From Sphingorhabdus sp. EL138 (GTDB taxonomy: Bacteria; Pseudomonadota; Alphaproteobacteria; Sphingomonadales; Sphingomonadaceae), in assembly GCF_900258045.1 (NCBI RefSeq), contig NZ_OGVD01000003.1, positions 558,001 through 622,000 on the forward strand: DNA of 64,000 nucleotides, given 5' to 3'. Position numbers and translations under genes: made by a program. This document shows positions 43,870 to 53,200 of this stretch, in pieces. The notes under the pieces were generated by a model. It worked only from the letters and a program-made list of their open reading frames with translations. It was not told where the DNA came from and made no database searches. Each line of letters opens with the position of its first letter. The first letter of the stretch is position 1.

Positions 43870-45969
43870 CTATTCTTCGGCTGGTTTGGGCAAGATCGAA
43901 ACTGGTCCATCAGGTCGGTCAGCCGGCGGATCATCCGGTTCCCCTGCAGGAGTGCTATCCTCTTCTTCGCCCCGACCCAAAACCGAGTCAATCCAGTCCT
44001 GATCCAGCTGGGGCGGGCCGTCCTCCGCCTGTCCGCCCTCCAAATCATATTCCAGGCCTTGCCCCGTCTCGATGGGCATGCCGTTTTCGTCCACATAGAT
44101 GCCGTCTTCCGGCGCCCCATAAAATTCTTCTTCATCCGGTTCCAGTTGCCAGTCGGGCAAGATCAGCTCGGTATCAAATTTTTCCGCTTTCCGTTTGGCC
44201 ACGGCGACTTTCATGAAGGATGCGAAAGCCGCAGCAGGCGCGCGGCCTCCTTGCAGTCCGCGAACCGCTTTGGCATCGTCCCGGCCCATCCATACACCTG
44301 TGGTCAAACCGCTTGAAAAGCCCAGAAACCAGCCATCTTTATTGCTACTGGTGGTGCCCGTCTTACCGGCTACGGGCCGGCCAATCTGGGCGGCCCTACC
44401 GGTACCCGCGTTAACCGCGGTTTGCATCAGATCGGTAATACCAGCCGCGACCCATGGATCGACAAGCACCCGGCTGCCATCAAATTTGCTTTGGTATAGA
44501 ACGTCCCCGTTCATCGTGCTGACTTTGGTGATTGCATAGGGCGTGATCGCAACACCCTTGGCATTGACCGAGGCAAAGGCCCTTGTCATGTCCAGAAGCC
44601 GGACGTCCGATGTCCCCAATACCATTGACGGATTGGTATCAATGGGCGTGGTAACCCCGAACCGGCGAGCCATGTTGGCGATGGTTGTGGTTCCGATATC
44701 ATTGCCAATAGCCGCCGCAACGGTATTTTTCGAATAAGCGAAAGCGGAGCGCAGAGTGATATCACCGGCATAGCGTCCACCGCTGTTCCGCGGAGTCCAG
44801 TTGCCTATTTTGATCGGTTCATCCGTGACAATATCATTGGGCGTATAGCCGGCCTCCAGCGCAGCCATGTAGACGAAGATTTTCCATGCCGATCCCGGTT
44901 GACGCACGGCTTGTGTCGCCCGGTTATAGTTGGATGTTACATAATCGGTTCCGCCAACCATCGCACGCACGGCACCGTCGCGATCAATGGCAACCAATGC
45001 ACCTTGTGTGCCGGCAGGGGCGCCGGTCTGGATAGCATTGGTGGCTGCCCGCTGCATATCAAGGTCCAGGGTTGTCCACACCTCAATCGGTTCCACCGCT
45101 TCGTCGATCAGAAGGTCGAGCTGCGGCAGAGCCCAATCGGTAAAATAGCGCACGCTATTCTGGCGCGGTTCAGGCGCAAGTTTGACGGCAGTTGGTTTGG
45201 TTTCAGCCGCCTGTGATGCGCTGATGGCTCCGGCATCCTGCATCACCCGCAAAACAACAGTCGCGCGGTCGATAGCGGCTTGCGCATCGGCAGTAGGTGA
45301 ATAGCGTGATGGGGCTTTGACCAGCCCCGCAATAATCGCTGCTTCGGCAAGGCTAAGCTCCCCGGCACCATGTGCAAAGAACCGGCGAGAGGCGGCATCA
45401 ATGCCATAAGCCCCGCCGCCATAATAAACCTTGTTGAGATAAAGCTCTAGTATCTGCTCCTTGGAAAACTTGCGCTCCATCGCCAAGGCAATCAGCATTT
45501 CCCTGCCCTTGCGGCCGAATGTCCGGCTGCTGTTCAGGAAGATGTTTCGGGCCAGTTGCTGGGTGATGGTCGAACCACCCTGCGCCCAGTGTCCCCGTTC
45601 CAGACGTACTTTAAACGAACGCGCAATTCCGATGGGATCAACGCCAAGGTGACTTTCATAGCGGCGGTCTTCCACAGCTATCATGGCGTCTTTCATGACT
45701 TGGGGAATATCTTCATAGTCCAGCCATTGGCCATAGCTGGGGCCCATGGAAAACAATTCTTTTCCATTCACGTCCAATACACGGATCATTTGCCCGTTGG
45801 GCGAGGATTTCAGGTCTTCATAGCCCGGCAGCGATGACCGGATGACCATCACCGCGACGACAAGCGCAATGAAGCCGAGCAGGCCAACGATAAGCCCGGT
45901 TTTTATTATCCGGGAGAGCCATGTTCGGACTGCTCCCGATTGTTTGCTGCGTTTTTTGCCCCGCGCCAT
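43870..45969 (-). CDS. class A penicillin-binding protein (PBP1A/1C type)
   Basis: A 699-residue bifunctional peptidoglycan synthase. A cytoplasmic basic tail and one membrane segment (about 22-48) precede the glycosyltransferase domain with EDRRYESHLGVDPIG (catalytic glutamate) and GGSTITQQLARN. The transpeptidase domain has SAWK (SxxK), SKN (SxN) and KTGTTS (KTG). The acidic, proline-rich tail from about 630 is likely disordered. It acts at the inner membrane. Confidence 0.94.
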   Translation of the reverse strand: MARGKKRSKQSGAVRTWLSRIIKTGLIVGLLGFIALVVAVMVIRSSLPGYEDLKSSPNGQMIRVLDVNGKELFSMGPSYGQWLDYEDIPQVMKDAMIAVEDRRYESHLGVDPIGIARSFKVRLERGHWAQGGSTITQQLARNIFLNSSRTFGRKGREMLIALAMERKFSKEQILELYLNKVYYGGGAYGIDAASRRFFAHGAGELSLAEAAIIAGLVKAPSRYSPTADAQAAIDRATVVLRVMQDAGAISASQAAETKPTAVKLAPEPRQNSVRYFTDWALPQLDLLIDEAVEPIEVWTTLDLDMQRAATNAIQTGAPAGTQGALVAIDRDGAVRAMVGGTDYVTSNYNRATQAVRQPGSAWKIFVYMAALEAGYTPNDIVTDEPIKIGNWTPRNSGGRYAGDITLRSAFAYSKNTVAAAIGNDIGTTTIANMARRFGVTTPIDTNPSMVLGTSDVRLLDMTRAFASVNAKGVAITPYAITKVSTMNGDVLYQSKFDGSRVLVDPWVAAGITDLMQTAVNAGTGRAAQIGRPVAGKTGTTSSNKDGWFLGFSSGLTTGVWMGRDDAKAVRGLQGGRAPAAAFASFMKVAVAKRKAEKFDTELILPDWQLEPDEEEFYGAPEDGIYVDENGMPIETGQGLEYDLEGGQAEDGPPQLDQDWIDSVLGRGEEEDSTPAGEPDDPPADRPDGPVSILPKPAEE

Positions 45970-46057
45970 ATTGTCCCATTCACCATACGCTTACTATGCG
46001 TCTGTTTAGCGTGTTATCGTCTTACTGCAGGCTGAACGTTGTAGGACAGCGAAATTT

Positions 46058-46456
46058 TCAGCTATCTTTGGGTTCAAAATCCAATGCGGCGCTGTTCATG
46101 CAATAACGCAGGCCGTTTTCCGCCGGACCATCCGGGAAAACATGACCCAAATGCCCATCACAGCTGGTGCAGCGCACCTCGATACGGCGCATGCCGTGGC
46201 TGAGATCTTCGATTTCGGTGACGGCTTCGGCTTCGGAGGGTTCTGTAAAACTTGGCCACCCGCAGCCGCTGTCGAATTTTTTTGCTGCATCGAATAATTT
46301 TACGCCGCATCCGGCGCAGAAAAACTCGCCATCGCGTTTTTCCGCGTTGAGTTTTCCGGTAAAGGCGCGCTCTGTCCCCGCTTCACGCAGCACATGATAT
46401 TGTTCTGGGCTAAGTTTTTCGCGCCATTCATCAGCGCTCAAGACGATTTTTTCCAT
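46058..46456 (-). CDS. msrB: peptide-methionine (R)-S-oxide reductase MsrB
   Basis: A 132-residue methionine sulfoxide reductase. Zinc-binding cysteine pairs are CAGC and CTSC, SGCGWPSF is the substrate-binding stretch, and GLRYCMNSAALDF carries the catalytic cysteine. The frame extends to 46585, but the ATG at 46456 matches the family start (MEKIVLSADEWREKLSPEQ). Upstream, 46457-46794 holds promoter space, a small candidate reading frame at 46677-46754 and nothing else I can name. Confidence 0.93.
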   Translation of the reverse strand: MEKIVLSADEWREKLSPEQYHVLREAGTERAFTGKLNAEKRDGEFFCAGCGVKLFDAAKKFDSGCGWPSFTEPSEAEAVTEIEDLSHGMRRIEVRCTSCDGHLGHVFPDGPAENGLRYCMNSAALDFEPKDS

Positions 46457-46676
46457 GAAGCCAAGGTGGGGAGAAAAGCCGCTGGCGTCAAGCGGCGGCG
46501 GGCGAAGTTTACAATGTGCGCAATGTCCTTTCGGGTGTTTTTTGTGGTCTTGTAACAGTGGCTCGGAGCGGTTGTTCCCGACCAAAGTTCACACAAGTCA
46601 CAGTCAGTTTCGGGCAGAATTTTGACATTTTCGGCCAAAACGAGCTGTGTATAGTTCAAAGATTGAGAAGGAGCGG

Positions 46677-46754
46677 ATGGAAAATATCACAATGGCATTG
46701 GTGTGGGAAAGCCGGATATCCGGCCTGCAAGAGGCCGTGATCATAAATAATTAA
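46677..46754 (+). CDS. candidate 25-codon leader reading frame
   Basis: A 25-codon frame (starting MENITMALVWES) with a very good ribosome binding site, AAGGAG, at the right distance from its ATG. It ends 40 bases before the DUF4402 copy B start. It contains a perfect 14-base palindrome (46711-46724) overlapping an alternative stem-loop (46721-46737), so the two folds exclude each other. It may be a regulatory leader or a chance frame. No similarity recognised. Confidence 0.35.
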   Translation: MENITMALVWESRISGLQEAVIINN

Positions 46755-46794
46755 CCATTTTTTCAGTGCTTTGCGATAAAACCGGAATGTGGTG

Positions 46795-47343
46795 ATGATT
46801 AATGCAACATTTCGGCTGGTTTTTCCGGCTTTGATGCTGCTGTGCGGCTGGATGCTTGTTGCGCCGGACAGTGCTGCGGCGCAGTGTCGGCTATGTGCGG
46901 CTCCACCGGACAGCGCGCCATCTGCGCGATCATCCGACAAGACCGAGACACCTCTCAATATCGAAATCACCGCCAATCTGGATTTTTCCAGACTGGCCCT
47001 ACTTAATCGGGCGGGCGGTGAGGTTGAGATCGATCCACAATCTGGACAGCGCCGGATTAGCGGAGGATTGACGGATCTGGGCGGCTTATCCCTCAATGGC
47101 GAGGGGCGTTTGACCGGGGAACCGGGGCGTGTGGTGCGCGTGCACCTGCCGGAGAGGATCACATTAAGCGCCCCAAATGGCTCGACTGCCGATCTGGTTA
47201 AGCTCGACACCGATCTACCGGCGCAGGCACGGCTCGATCGTGATGGAAGGCTGAACTTCTCTTTTGGTGGCCGGTTGCGCGTAACCGGCAATGCCAGCGG
47301 CCAGTTTCGCGGCCGGATCGCGATTACCGCTGATTATGAGTAA
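46795..47343 (+). CDS. DUF4402 domain protein, pilin-like subunit (copy B)
   Basis: A 182-residue exported protein with a hydrophobic signal (LVFPALMLLCGWMLVA) ending near SAAAQ, then a cysteine pair (CRLC) and a DUF4402-type body (LDFSRLALLNRAGGEVEID, VHLPERITLSAPNGS). It ends GRIAITADYE with penultimate tyrosine, as does copy A. In-frame GTGs lie at 46789 and 46792; the ATG at 46795 is chosen for spacing. No chaperone or usher gene is adjacent, so it probably depends on those at 18011-21669. It converges on holA with 18 bases between. Confidence 0.72.
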   Translation: MINATFRLVFPALMLLCGWMLVAPDSAAAQCRLCAAPPDSAPSARSSDKTETPLNIEITANLDFSRLALLNRAGGEVEIDPQSGQRRISGGLTDLGGLSLNGEGRLTGEPGRVVRVHLPERITLSAPNGSTADLVKLDTDLPAQARLDRDGRLNFSFGGRLRVTGNASGQFRGRIAITADYE

Positions 47344-47361
47344 ACAGCCCCTGCGTAGTTT

Positions 47362-48408
47362 TTAGCGCAATCCGGCGACCTTTTTGGCCTGGGCAGCCTT
47401 TCGGGCGATGGTAAGCAATTCCTGTTCGACCAGCACATGTTCCGGCTGGCCGCTGCTTTTGAGGGCAATCTCCAGTACCAAAATCCGTTCGATCAGCCGC
47501 CCTATATGAGCGGATGACCAGATATTCAGCTGCCGCGCATAATTGTCGCGGTCTTTCCAGAACACGCTGGGATGATTCACCAGTTTGGCGATATTCGACC
47601 CCTGATCAACTTTGGCGCGCAGTTCGGCCAGCTTGTTCAGATGGCGCAGCATTAACCGGATCAGCCCGACCTCGCTAAAGCCGACGGTGCTGACTGCCGC
47701 AAGTTCACAGGTCAGTTTCCTGGTGTCGCCACTCACCGCGGCGTTGATCAAAAGCCCCAGATCTTCTTCGTCATTTTCTGCGCCAAGCAGATTGAGGAGT
47801 TCCGCCGCAGCCTCTTTCGGGCTATCCGGCGTGGCATCAAGATACAGCGCAATTTTTTCTACCTCGAGTCTCGCGAGAACAAGATCATTGCTGGTCAGGG
47901 CGGCTATTGCAGCTGCGGTGTCGCGCGACATGCGCACGCCTTCATCGCGCGCCATGCCGGAAATGGCTGAAACTGCATCGCTTTGCGAAGTTTCATAGCA
48001 GGTGGCGATCAGGGCATCGGGGGCTGCCGCGATTTTTTTGGCCAAGGCGGTTTTGTCCGCCATTCCCGCCGCGACTATGAATACCGGATCACCTTTGGTC
48101 TCGCTTTCCAGTAGATTCTCTATAGCTGCCGTTGCCCTCACCGCTTCTCCGCTGTTCAGGCGGACCATGATGAAGCGCTTGTCACCAAATAGAGATGCCG
48201 ATGTCGCCTCGTCATTCAGCCGCGCTGCACTTTCGGTCAGATCTCCAATGGTGAGGTCAATTCGTTCCGCGGATTGAGCCAGCGGGGCCGCCAATTCATT
48301 GGCCAAAGCCTGACAGCGCGTCGCATTGGGGCCGCACAAAACGGCAAGCTTTATCGTCTCAGGTGCCGCATGAAAACGGCGCACAATTTCATTATCTTTG
48401 ACTTTCAC
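47362..48408 (-). CDS. holA: DNA polymerase III delta subunit HolA
   Basis: A 348-residue clamp-loader delta subunit. The N-terminal AAA-like domain shows LAVLCGPNATRCQALANELA, a degenerate P-loop region, and RFIMVRLNSGEAV. AAIAALTSNDLVLARLEVEKIALYL is a typical helical segment, and the C-terminal collar domain follows. It opens the beta sliding clamp. lptE and leuS lie upstream on the same strand. In relatives this block commonly abuts parB. Confidence 0.9.
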   Translation of the reverse strand: MKVKDNEIVRRFHAAPETIKLAVLCGPNATRCQALANELAAPLAQSAERIDLTIGDLTESAARLNDEATSASLFGDKRFIMVRLNSGEAVRATAAIENLLESETKGDPVFIVAAGMADKTALAKKIAAAPDALIATCYETSQSDAVSAISGMARDEGVRMSRDTAAAIAALTSNDLVLARLEVEKIALYLDATPDSPKEAAAELLNLLGAENDEEDLGLLINAAVSGDTRKLTCELAAVSTVGFSEVGLIRLMLRHLNKLAELRAKVDQGSNIAKLVNHPSVFWKDRDNYARQLNIWSSAHIGRLIERILVLEIALKSSGQPEHVLVEQELLTIARKAAQAKKVAGLR

Positions 48409-48462
48409 GGCTTCATTCCCCTGCCGTTGTCATTTGTCGTCCGCTACCATTAATTGCCGTTG

Positions 48463-48978
48463 TCAATTTTCATCGGTGCTGGCCTGTTCGCGCGCAAAGA
48501 GAGACAATCGTTTAACAATTTGATCGGCAACCCTTGTGGACAGGTTCTCCAGCGCTGTTTCTTCAGCCGCCACGGTGGCAAATTCCGAAGACACCACGTC
48601 AATACCGGCATCGGAGCCGGCGGTTGCATCCAGCACCACCTTGCTGTCGGACAGGCGGACCAGCTGATAGCGCGCGCGCAGGGTCCGGCGTTCCCGGGTG
48701 ATGCGATCATTGCTGCGTACACCAAAGCCGGCAATTTTATCGTCCAGTTCGACGATCAGACGATATTTAAGGTCGCTGCCTTCCAAGGTGGATAGCTGAT
48801 CATTCAGCGCATTGCGCATCAGCCATCCCGCCTTGCCCTGGATCGGTTCAACCTGGACGGCACCCAGCTGAGAGGCGACGACACTATTGGAACCACCGGA
48901 ATATAGGGGTTGCAGACCGCAGGAAGCGAGCAGGGCGCTGGCTCCGGCGAGCAGAGAGATTATGCGCAGCTGCTTCAT
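48463..48978 (-). CDS. lptE: LPS-assembly lipoprotein LptE
   Basis: A 171-residue lipoprotein with lipobox ALLASC near residue 20 followed by GLQPLYSGG, the LptE signature. It plugs the LptD barrel in the outer membrane for LPS insertion. Its start overlaps the leuS stop by four bases, the standard leuS-lptE-holA order. Confidence 0.9.
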   Translation of the reverse strand: MKQLRIISLLAGASALLASCGLQPLYSGGSNSVVASQLGAVQVEPIQGKAGWLMRNALNDQLSTLEGSDLKYRLIVELDDKIAGFGVRSNDRITRERRTLRARYQLVRLSDSKVVLDATAGSDAGIDVVSSEFATVAAEETALENLSTRVADQIVKRLSLFAREQASTDEN

Positions 48979-51530
48979 ATAACGATATTCACCAGTCGGT
49001 CGGGCACCACGATTACCTTCTTTATGTCCGCTCCATTAATTGTACGCTGCACCTTCTCCGAGGCGAGTGCAAGCTCCTCCAGCACCGATTTATCACTGCC
49101 CTTGGCGGCGGTCAGCGTATCGCGCAGCTTTCCGCGCACCTGAACAGCTATGATCACTTCATCCTCGACCAGCAGGCTTTCGTCCACTTCCGGCCAGGGA
49201 GCATTGGCGATAATCTCACTTTCACCGAGCAGCGCCCAGGCTTCTTCGGCGATATGGGGAACCATGGGCGCAACAATCCGGGCCAGTGATTTTATGGCGT
49301 CATGACGATCTGCCGATGGCGCGGCTTTCTCGATCATGTTGACCAGCTCAAACACTTTTGCGACTGCCTTGTTAAACGACAGGGCTTCAATATCTTCGGC
49401 AACACCGGCTATGGTCTGATGCAACTTGCGTTTTAGCTTCTTGTCTTCGCCAGTTGGCGCAGGCTGATCCGCAATCGACACAAACAGGCGCCAAAGCCGC
49501 TGGACAAAGCGCCAGCTGCCCTCGATCCCGGCCTCGGACCATGGCAGGTCACGTTCCGGCGGACTGTCGGACAGCATGAAGAAACGTACGGCATCTGCAC
49601 CATATTGGTCGATAATTGGATCAGGATCGACGACGTTTTTCTTCGACTTCGACATTTTTTCGATCCGGCCAATCTGGATCGGGGCACCGCCGGATGACTT
49701 GAATACGCCGCCTTCACGATGTTCGATTTCATCAGGGCTGTAATAGACGATCTGATCGGCCCCGGTATCCTGGTTTTGTAACGTTTCGAAATAAGTCTCG
49801 TGCGTCACCATGCCCTGGGTGAACAGGCTTTCAAAAGGTTCGGCAAAATCGAGCTTGCCAATCGATGCCAGTGCGCGCGTCCAGAAACGCGCGTAAAGCA
49901 AGTGCAGGATCGCATGTTCAATGCCACCAATATATTGCGACACCGGCATCCATTGCCTGACCGCATCGGCATCAAATGGCTGATCGTCCGGCTGGCTGGC
50001 AAAGCGCAGGAAATACCAGCTCGAATTGGTGAACGTATCGAGCGTATCGGTTTCGCGCCGCGCCGCCTTGCCGCATTTCGGGCAGTCGACATGTTTCCAT
50101 GTTTCGTGGCGTTCCAGCGGATTGCCGGGAATATCAAAGCTGACATCATCGGGTAATGTGACTGGCAACTGATCCTTCGGAACAGGAACCGCACCGCAAT
50201 CATCACAGTGGATGATCGGAATTGGTGTACCCCAGTAACGCTGCCGCGAAACGCCCCAGTCGCGTAGCCGCCATGTTGTCTGGGCTTTGCCCCAGCCTTC
50301 GGACTCGGCTTTGTCGATGATGGTTTGCTGCGCGGTCTCAACATCCATGCCGTCGAGCATGCGGCTGTTCACCAGCTTGCCGGGGCCCGTATAGGATTCA
50401 TCGTGGATGGGCGCATCTTCGTCGCCTTCGGCAGCGACCACACGTGTTACCGGCAATGCATATTTGCGGGCAAAATCAAGGTCGCGCTGGTCATGGGCGG
50501 GCACGCCGAAAACAGCGCCGGTACCATAGTCCATCAGCACGAAATTCGCGACGAAAACGGGTAATTCCCATGACGGGTCAAGCGGATGGGTTGCTTTCAG
50601 GCCGGTATCAAAGCCCTTTTTCTCCATCGTTTCGAGTTCGGCGGCAGTCGTCCCGGTTTTTTTGCAGTCCTCACAAAAGGCAGCGAGCATATCATTATCT
50701 TGCGCCAGTTGCTGAGCCAGTGGATGGTCGGCGGACAAAGCAATAAAGCTGGCACCGAAAATCGTATCCGGGCGGGTCGAGAAAACCTCAATGGTTTCAA
50801 TATTCTGCTGTTTTTCGGCCAGCGTGAAATGAAATTGCAGGCCTTGCGATTTGCCGATCCAGTTTTCCTGCATCGTGCGAACTTTTTCAGGCCATCCTTT
50901 CAGGTCATCGAGACCGGCCAGCAATTCCTCCGCAAAGTCGGTGATTTTCAAAAACCACTGGCTGAGCTTGCGCTTCTCCACCGGCGCACCGGAGCGCCAG
51001 CCTTTCCCGTCGATCACCTGCTCATTGGCGAGTACGGTCATATCGACCGGATCCCAGTTAACGGCAGACTCTTTACGGTAAACCAGACCGCCTTCGAACA
51101 TGTCGATAAACAGCGCCTGCTCGTGACCGTAATAATCAGGTTCGCAGGTCGCCAGTTCACGGCTCCAGTCGAGAGCAAAGCCCAACCGTTTTATCTGGTT
51201 ACGCATCGCTACGATATTGGCGCGGGTCCATTCGCCGGGATGGACTTTCTTTTCCATGGCTGCGTTTTCGGCCGGCATGCCAAAGGCATCCCAACCCATC
51301 GGATGAAGTACCTCGAAACCCTGCATCCGCCGGAAACGGGCGAGCACATCACCCATCGTGTAGTTGCGGACATGACCCATGTGAATGCGGCCAGAAGGAT
51401 AGGGAAACATTTCCAGCACAAAGCTGCGCGGTTTTGGCGAGTTGTTATCCGCCTCAAAAACACCGGATTCGGCCCAGCGGGCTTGCCAGCGTTTGTCCGC
51501 CGATAAAGGGTTAAAACGCTGATCGGTCAT
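48975..51530 (-). CDS. leuS: leucyl-tRNA synthetase LeuS
   Basis: An 851-residue class I synthetase. The HIGH motif is HMGHVRNY near residue 54, the editing (CP1) domain lies at about 225-420, the KMSKS motif is KMSKSKKN near 628, and the anticodon-binding domain follows. Length is normal for bacterial LeuS. It overlaps lptE and is preceded by the DUF3576 gene after 64 bases. Confidence 0.97.
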   Translation of the reverse strand: MTDQRFNPLSADKRWQARWAESGVFEADNNSPKPRSFVLEMFPYPSGRIHMGHVRNYTMGDVLARFRRMQGFEVLHPMGWDAFGMPAENAAMEKKVHPGEWTRANIVAMRNQIKRLGFALDWSRELATCEPDYYGHEQALFIDMFEGGLVYRKESAVNWDPVDMTVLANEQVIDGKGWRSGAPVEKRKLSQWFLKITDFAEELLAGLDDLKGWPEKVRTMQENWIGKSQGLQFHFTLAEKQQNIETIEVFSTRPDTIFGASFIALSADHPLAQQLAQDNDMLAAFCEDCKKTGTTAAELETMEKKGFDTGLKATHPLDPSWELPVFVANFVLMDYGTGAVFGVPAHDQRDLDFARKYALPVTRVVAAEGDEDAPIHDESYTGPGKLVNSRMLDGMDVETAQQTIIDKAESEGWGKAQTTWRLRDWGVSRQRYWGTPIPIIHCDDCGAVPVPKDQLPVTLPDDVSFDIPGNPLERHETWKHVDCPKCGKAARRETDTLDTFTNSSWYFLRFASQPDDQPFDADAVRQWMPVSQYIGGIEHAILHLLYARFWTRALASIGKLDFAEPFESLFTQGMVTHETYFETLQNQDTGADQIVYYSPDEIEHREGGVFKSSGGAPIQIGRIEKMSKSKKNVVDPDPIIDQYGADAVRFFMLSDSPPERDLPWSEAGIEGSWRFVQRLWRLFVSIADQPAPTGEDKKLKRKLHQTIAGVAEDIEALSFNKAVAKVFELVNMIEKAAPSADRHDAIKSLARIVAPMVPHIAEEAWALLGESEIIANAPWPEVDESLLVEDEVIIAVQVRGKLRDTLTAAKGSDKSVLEELALASEKVQRTINGADIKKVIVVPDRLVNIVI

Positions 51531-51594
51531 GCTGGTCCTATAAGAATGTGGCCCGTTTCAGCAGGCCCGTCGTTGGATTAGTTGGTCGTCCCGC

Positions 51595-52056
51595 TCAATT
51601 GGTAAGGGCCCCACGCCGCAAGTCGCGCGCTTTGGTGAGGATGATCTGTTCCAGCTTCTGCGTCGTCGCAGCTTTTACCGGCGCATCTACCCAGGTGCCG
51701 CCATTGCGAACCTGCCGGGACGCCCCGACACGCAGCGCATCGGCGCGCAAATCCTGATCGAGGATGGAGATGTTCAACTTCATCCGCTCCGACGGGTTTT
51801 GCGGGTTCACATACCAGTCAGTGAGGATGACGCCGCCATTGCTGTCGGTCTGGGTCAGCGGCATGAAGGAAAGGCTGTCAAGTGTCGCACGCCACAAATA
51901 GCTGTTCACACCGATGGTGGTGATCTGTGATGCGGCAAGATCAGCTGTTGGTCGATCGTTGCTGGCACAGGCGGAAAGGCCCGATACGAGAGCCACGGCC
52001 GAAAGACCCATTACCAAAGGACGCATTTTCGGGGTGGACAAAGAAAGGCGGGACAT
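51595..52056 (-). CDS. DUF3576 lipoprotein
   Basis: A 153-residue lipoprotein. A lipobox VSGLSAC follows a hydrophobic signal. The mature part has INSYLWRATLDSLSF-type sequence (here VNSYLWRATLDSLSFMPL) and GGVILTDWYVNP, characteristic of DUF3576. The ATG at 52056 has AGGAG eight bases upstream; the frame is open to 52104. It is usually found beside leuS in alphaproteobacteria. Envelope location likely; function unknown. Confidence 0.86.
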   Translation of the reverse strand: MSRLSLSTPKMRPLVMGLSAVALVSGLSACASNDRPTADLAASQITTIGVNSYLWRATLDSLSFMPLTQTDSNGGVILTDWYVNPQNPSERMKLNISILDQDLRADALRVGASRQVRNGGTWVDAPVKAATTQKLEQIILTKARDLRRGALTN

Positions 52057-52451
52057 GAACAAGCTCCTCATTGGCAGTCTGGCGGCATTTTTGGATTGCA
52101 CCATCTGCCTGTAAATCTGATTTCAACGCTCTCTATAATTGCTTTGCCGCAGGGGGCAAGCCAAAGCGCAACATTTCGCTCTTGCGAAGTCCCGCGTGAA
52201 TGGCAGTTGAATGGGGCGGATGCCGAATATTTTGCAGTGCGCCGGGTGTGGCCCGAGACGAGCCGCGCGAATCGATCATCCTTTGTTCAGCTTAAGGTAA
52301 TTAAATAATATGCTTAAGAAATGAAAAACCGTAACCCAACTGCAACAGAAAATGTTCAGATCAAGAAAATCCGACAAAATCAGCAAGTTGACTCGTCTCT
52401 CGGCGAAAAATTTGATATAGAAGGACTCGAACAAGGGGAAATACCGTCGTC
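52057..52451. other. intergenic region without a convincing gene
   Basis: This 395-base stretch separates the divergent DUF3576 and outer-membrane-like genes, so both promoters should lie here. TTGACT at 52388-52393 could be a -35 element for the rightward gene, but no good -10 is seen. A 70-codon TTG frame at 52096-52308 has no ribosome binding site and is not accepted. The right half is A-rich. Confidence 0.6.
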
Positions 52452-53195
52452 ATGAGGAAAAATGGCAATCTTTTGGGTTGGTTAGCAGCGGGACTCGCTG
52501 CTTCCGGTCTTGCCATGACTCCTGCTTTGGCCCGCGTATTGTCCGATCAAGGCAATGCAGTTTCGCTGCGTTCGCTGAGTTCCATCGGTTCTTTCACAAC
52601 TGCCGGTGCAGATCCTGAACTGGCTGCGAGCTTCAAACGCAATGTGCTTGGTAGCAAAACCCAGTTTAAGTTCACGCCTGCTGGCGGAACGACAAGCGGT
52701 GATCGTGCGGTAACTGTTGTGGTGCGGCAAGACGCTTCGAGTAATGCCATTTCCATTCGGCAGAATGTTGCGTCCGCAGCACCGGGTGCAGGCGTGCTGA
52801 CACCAGCCAAGATTACACCGACATCATTCAGCCTTGGTACGGCCAAAGGACTGAAGAGCTTTGCTATTCCGGTCAAGAAGCTGGCTGATAATCTGCCGGA
52901 TCTTTCAGAAATTGGTGCGGGTATCGATTCAGGCGATAAAGAAAAAGGCAAGAAAAGCCGGTTCAATCCGCGTCTGTCTATTGATGCAAAAACGCCCCTT
53001 GGTGCAGCTCCAGGTGCTTTGACTGCGAGTGAAAAAGATTATTCGCTTGATCTGGGTGGAAGCTATTCAGTGACGCGCAATCTTGATGTTACTGCTGGCG
53101 TTCGTTTGAAGAACGAGCGGGACCGCATGGCTCCGCTGACCGATTCTCGTCAGGATAGCCAAGCTGTCTATGTCGGAACGCAGTTCCGCTTCTGA
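52452..53195 (+). CDS. exported, outer-membrane-like protein of unknown function
   Basis: A 247-residue protein that I do not recognise. It has a signal peptide (WLAAGLAASGLAMTPALA). A middle part is rich in Ser, Ala and Thr, and there is a charged spacer (GDKEKGKKSR) near residue 168. The last third looks like alternating beta strands (YSLDLGGSYSVTRNLDVTAGVRL, in two strands) ending AVYVGTQFRF. The final phenylalanine and alternating pattern fit BAM-recognised outer-membrane proteins, though the predicted barrel would be small. The DNA is flanked by two convergent or divergent unrelated genes, so context gives no clue. Confidence 0.7.
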   Translation: MRKNGNLLGWLAAGLAASGLAMTPALARVLSDQGNAVSLRSLSSIGSFTTAGADPELAASFKRNVLGSKTQFKFTPAGGTTSGDRAVTVVVRQDASSNAISIRQNVASAAPGAGVLTPAKITPTSFSLGTAKGLKSFAIPVKKLADNLPDLSEIGAGIDSGDKEKGKKSRFNPRLSIDAKTPLGAAPGALTASEKDYSLDLGGSYSVTRNLDVTAGVRLKNERDRMAPLTDSRQDSQAVYVGTQFRF

Positions 53196-53200
53196 TATTT

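Noticed and set aside
52096-52308. A 70-codon frame starting with TTG in the largest gene-free gap
   Set aside because: No ribosome binding site, unlikely start codon, no recognisable features, and it occupies promoter space.
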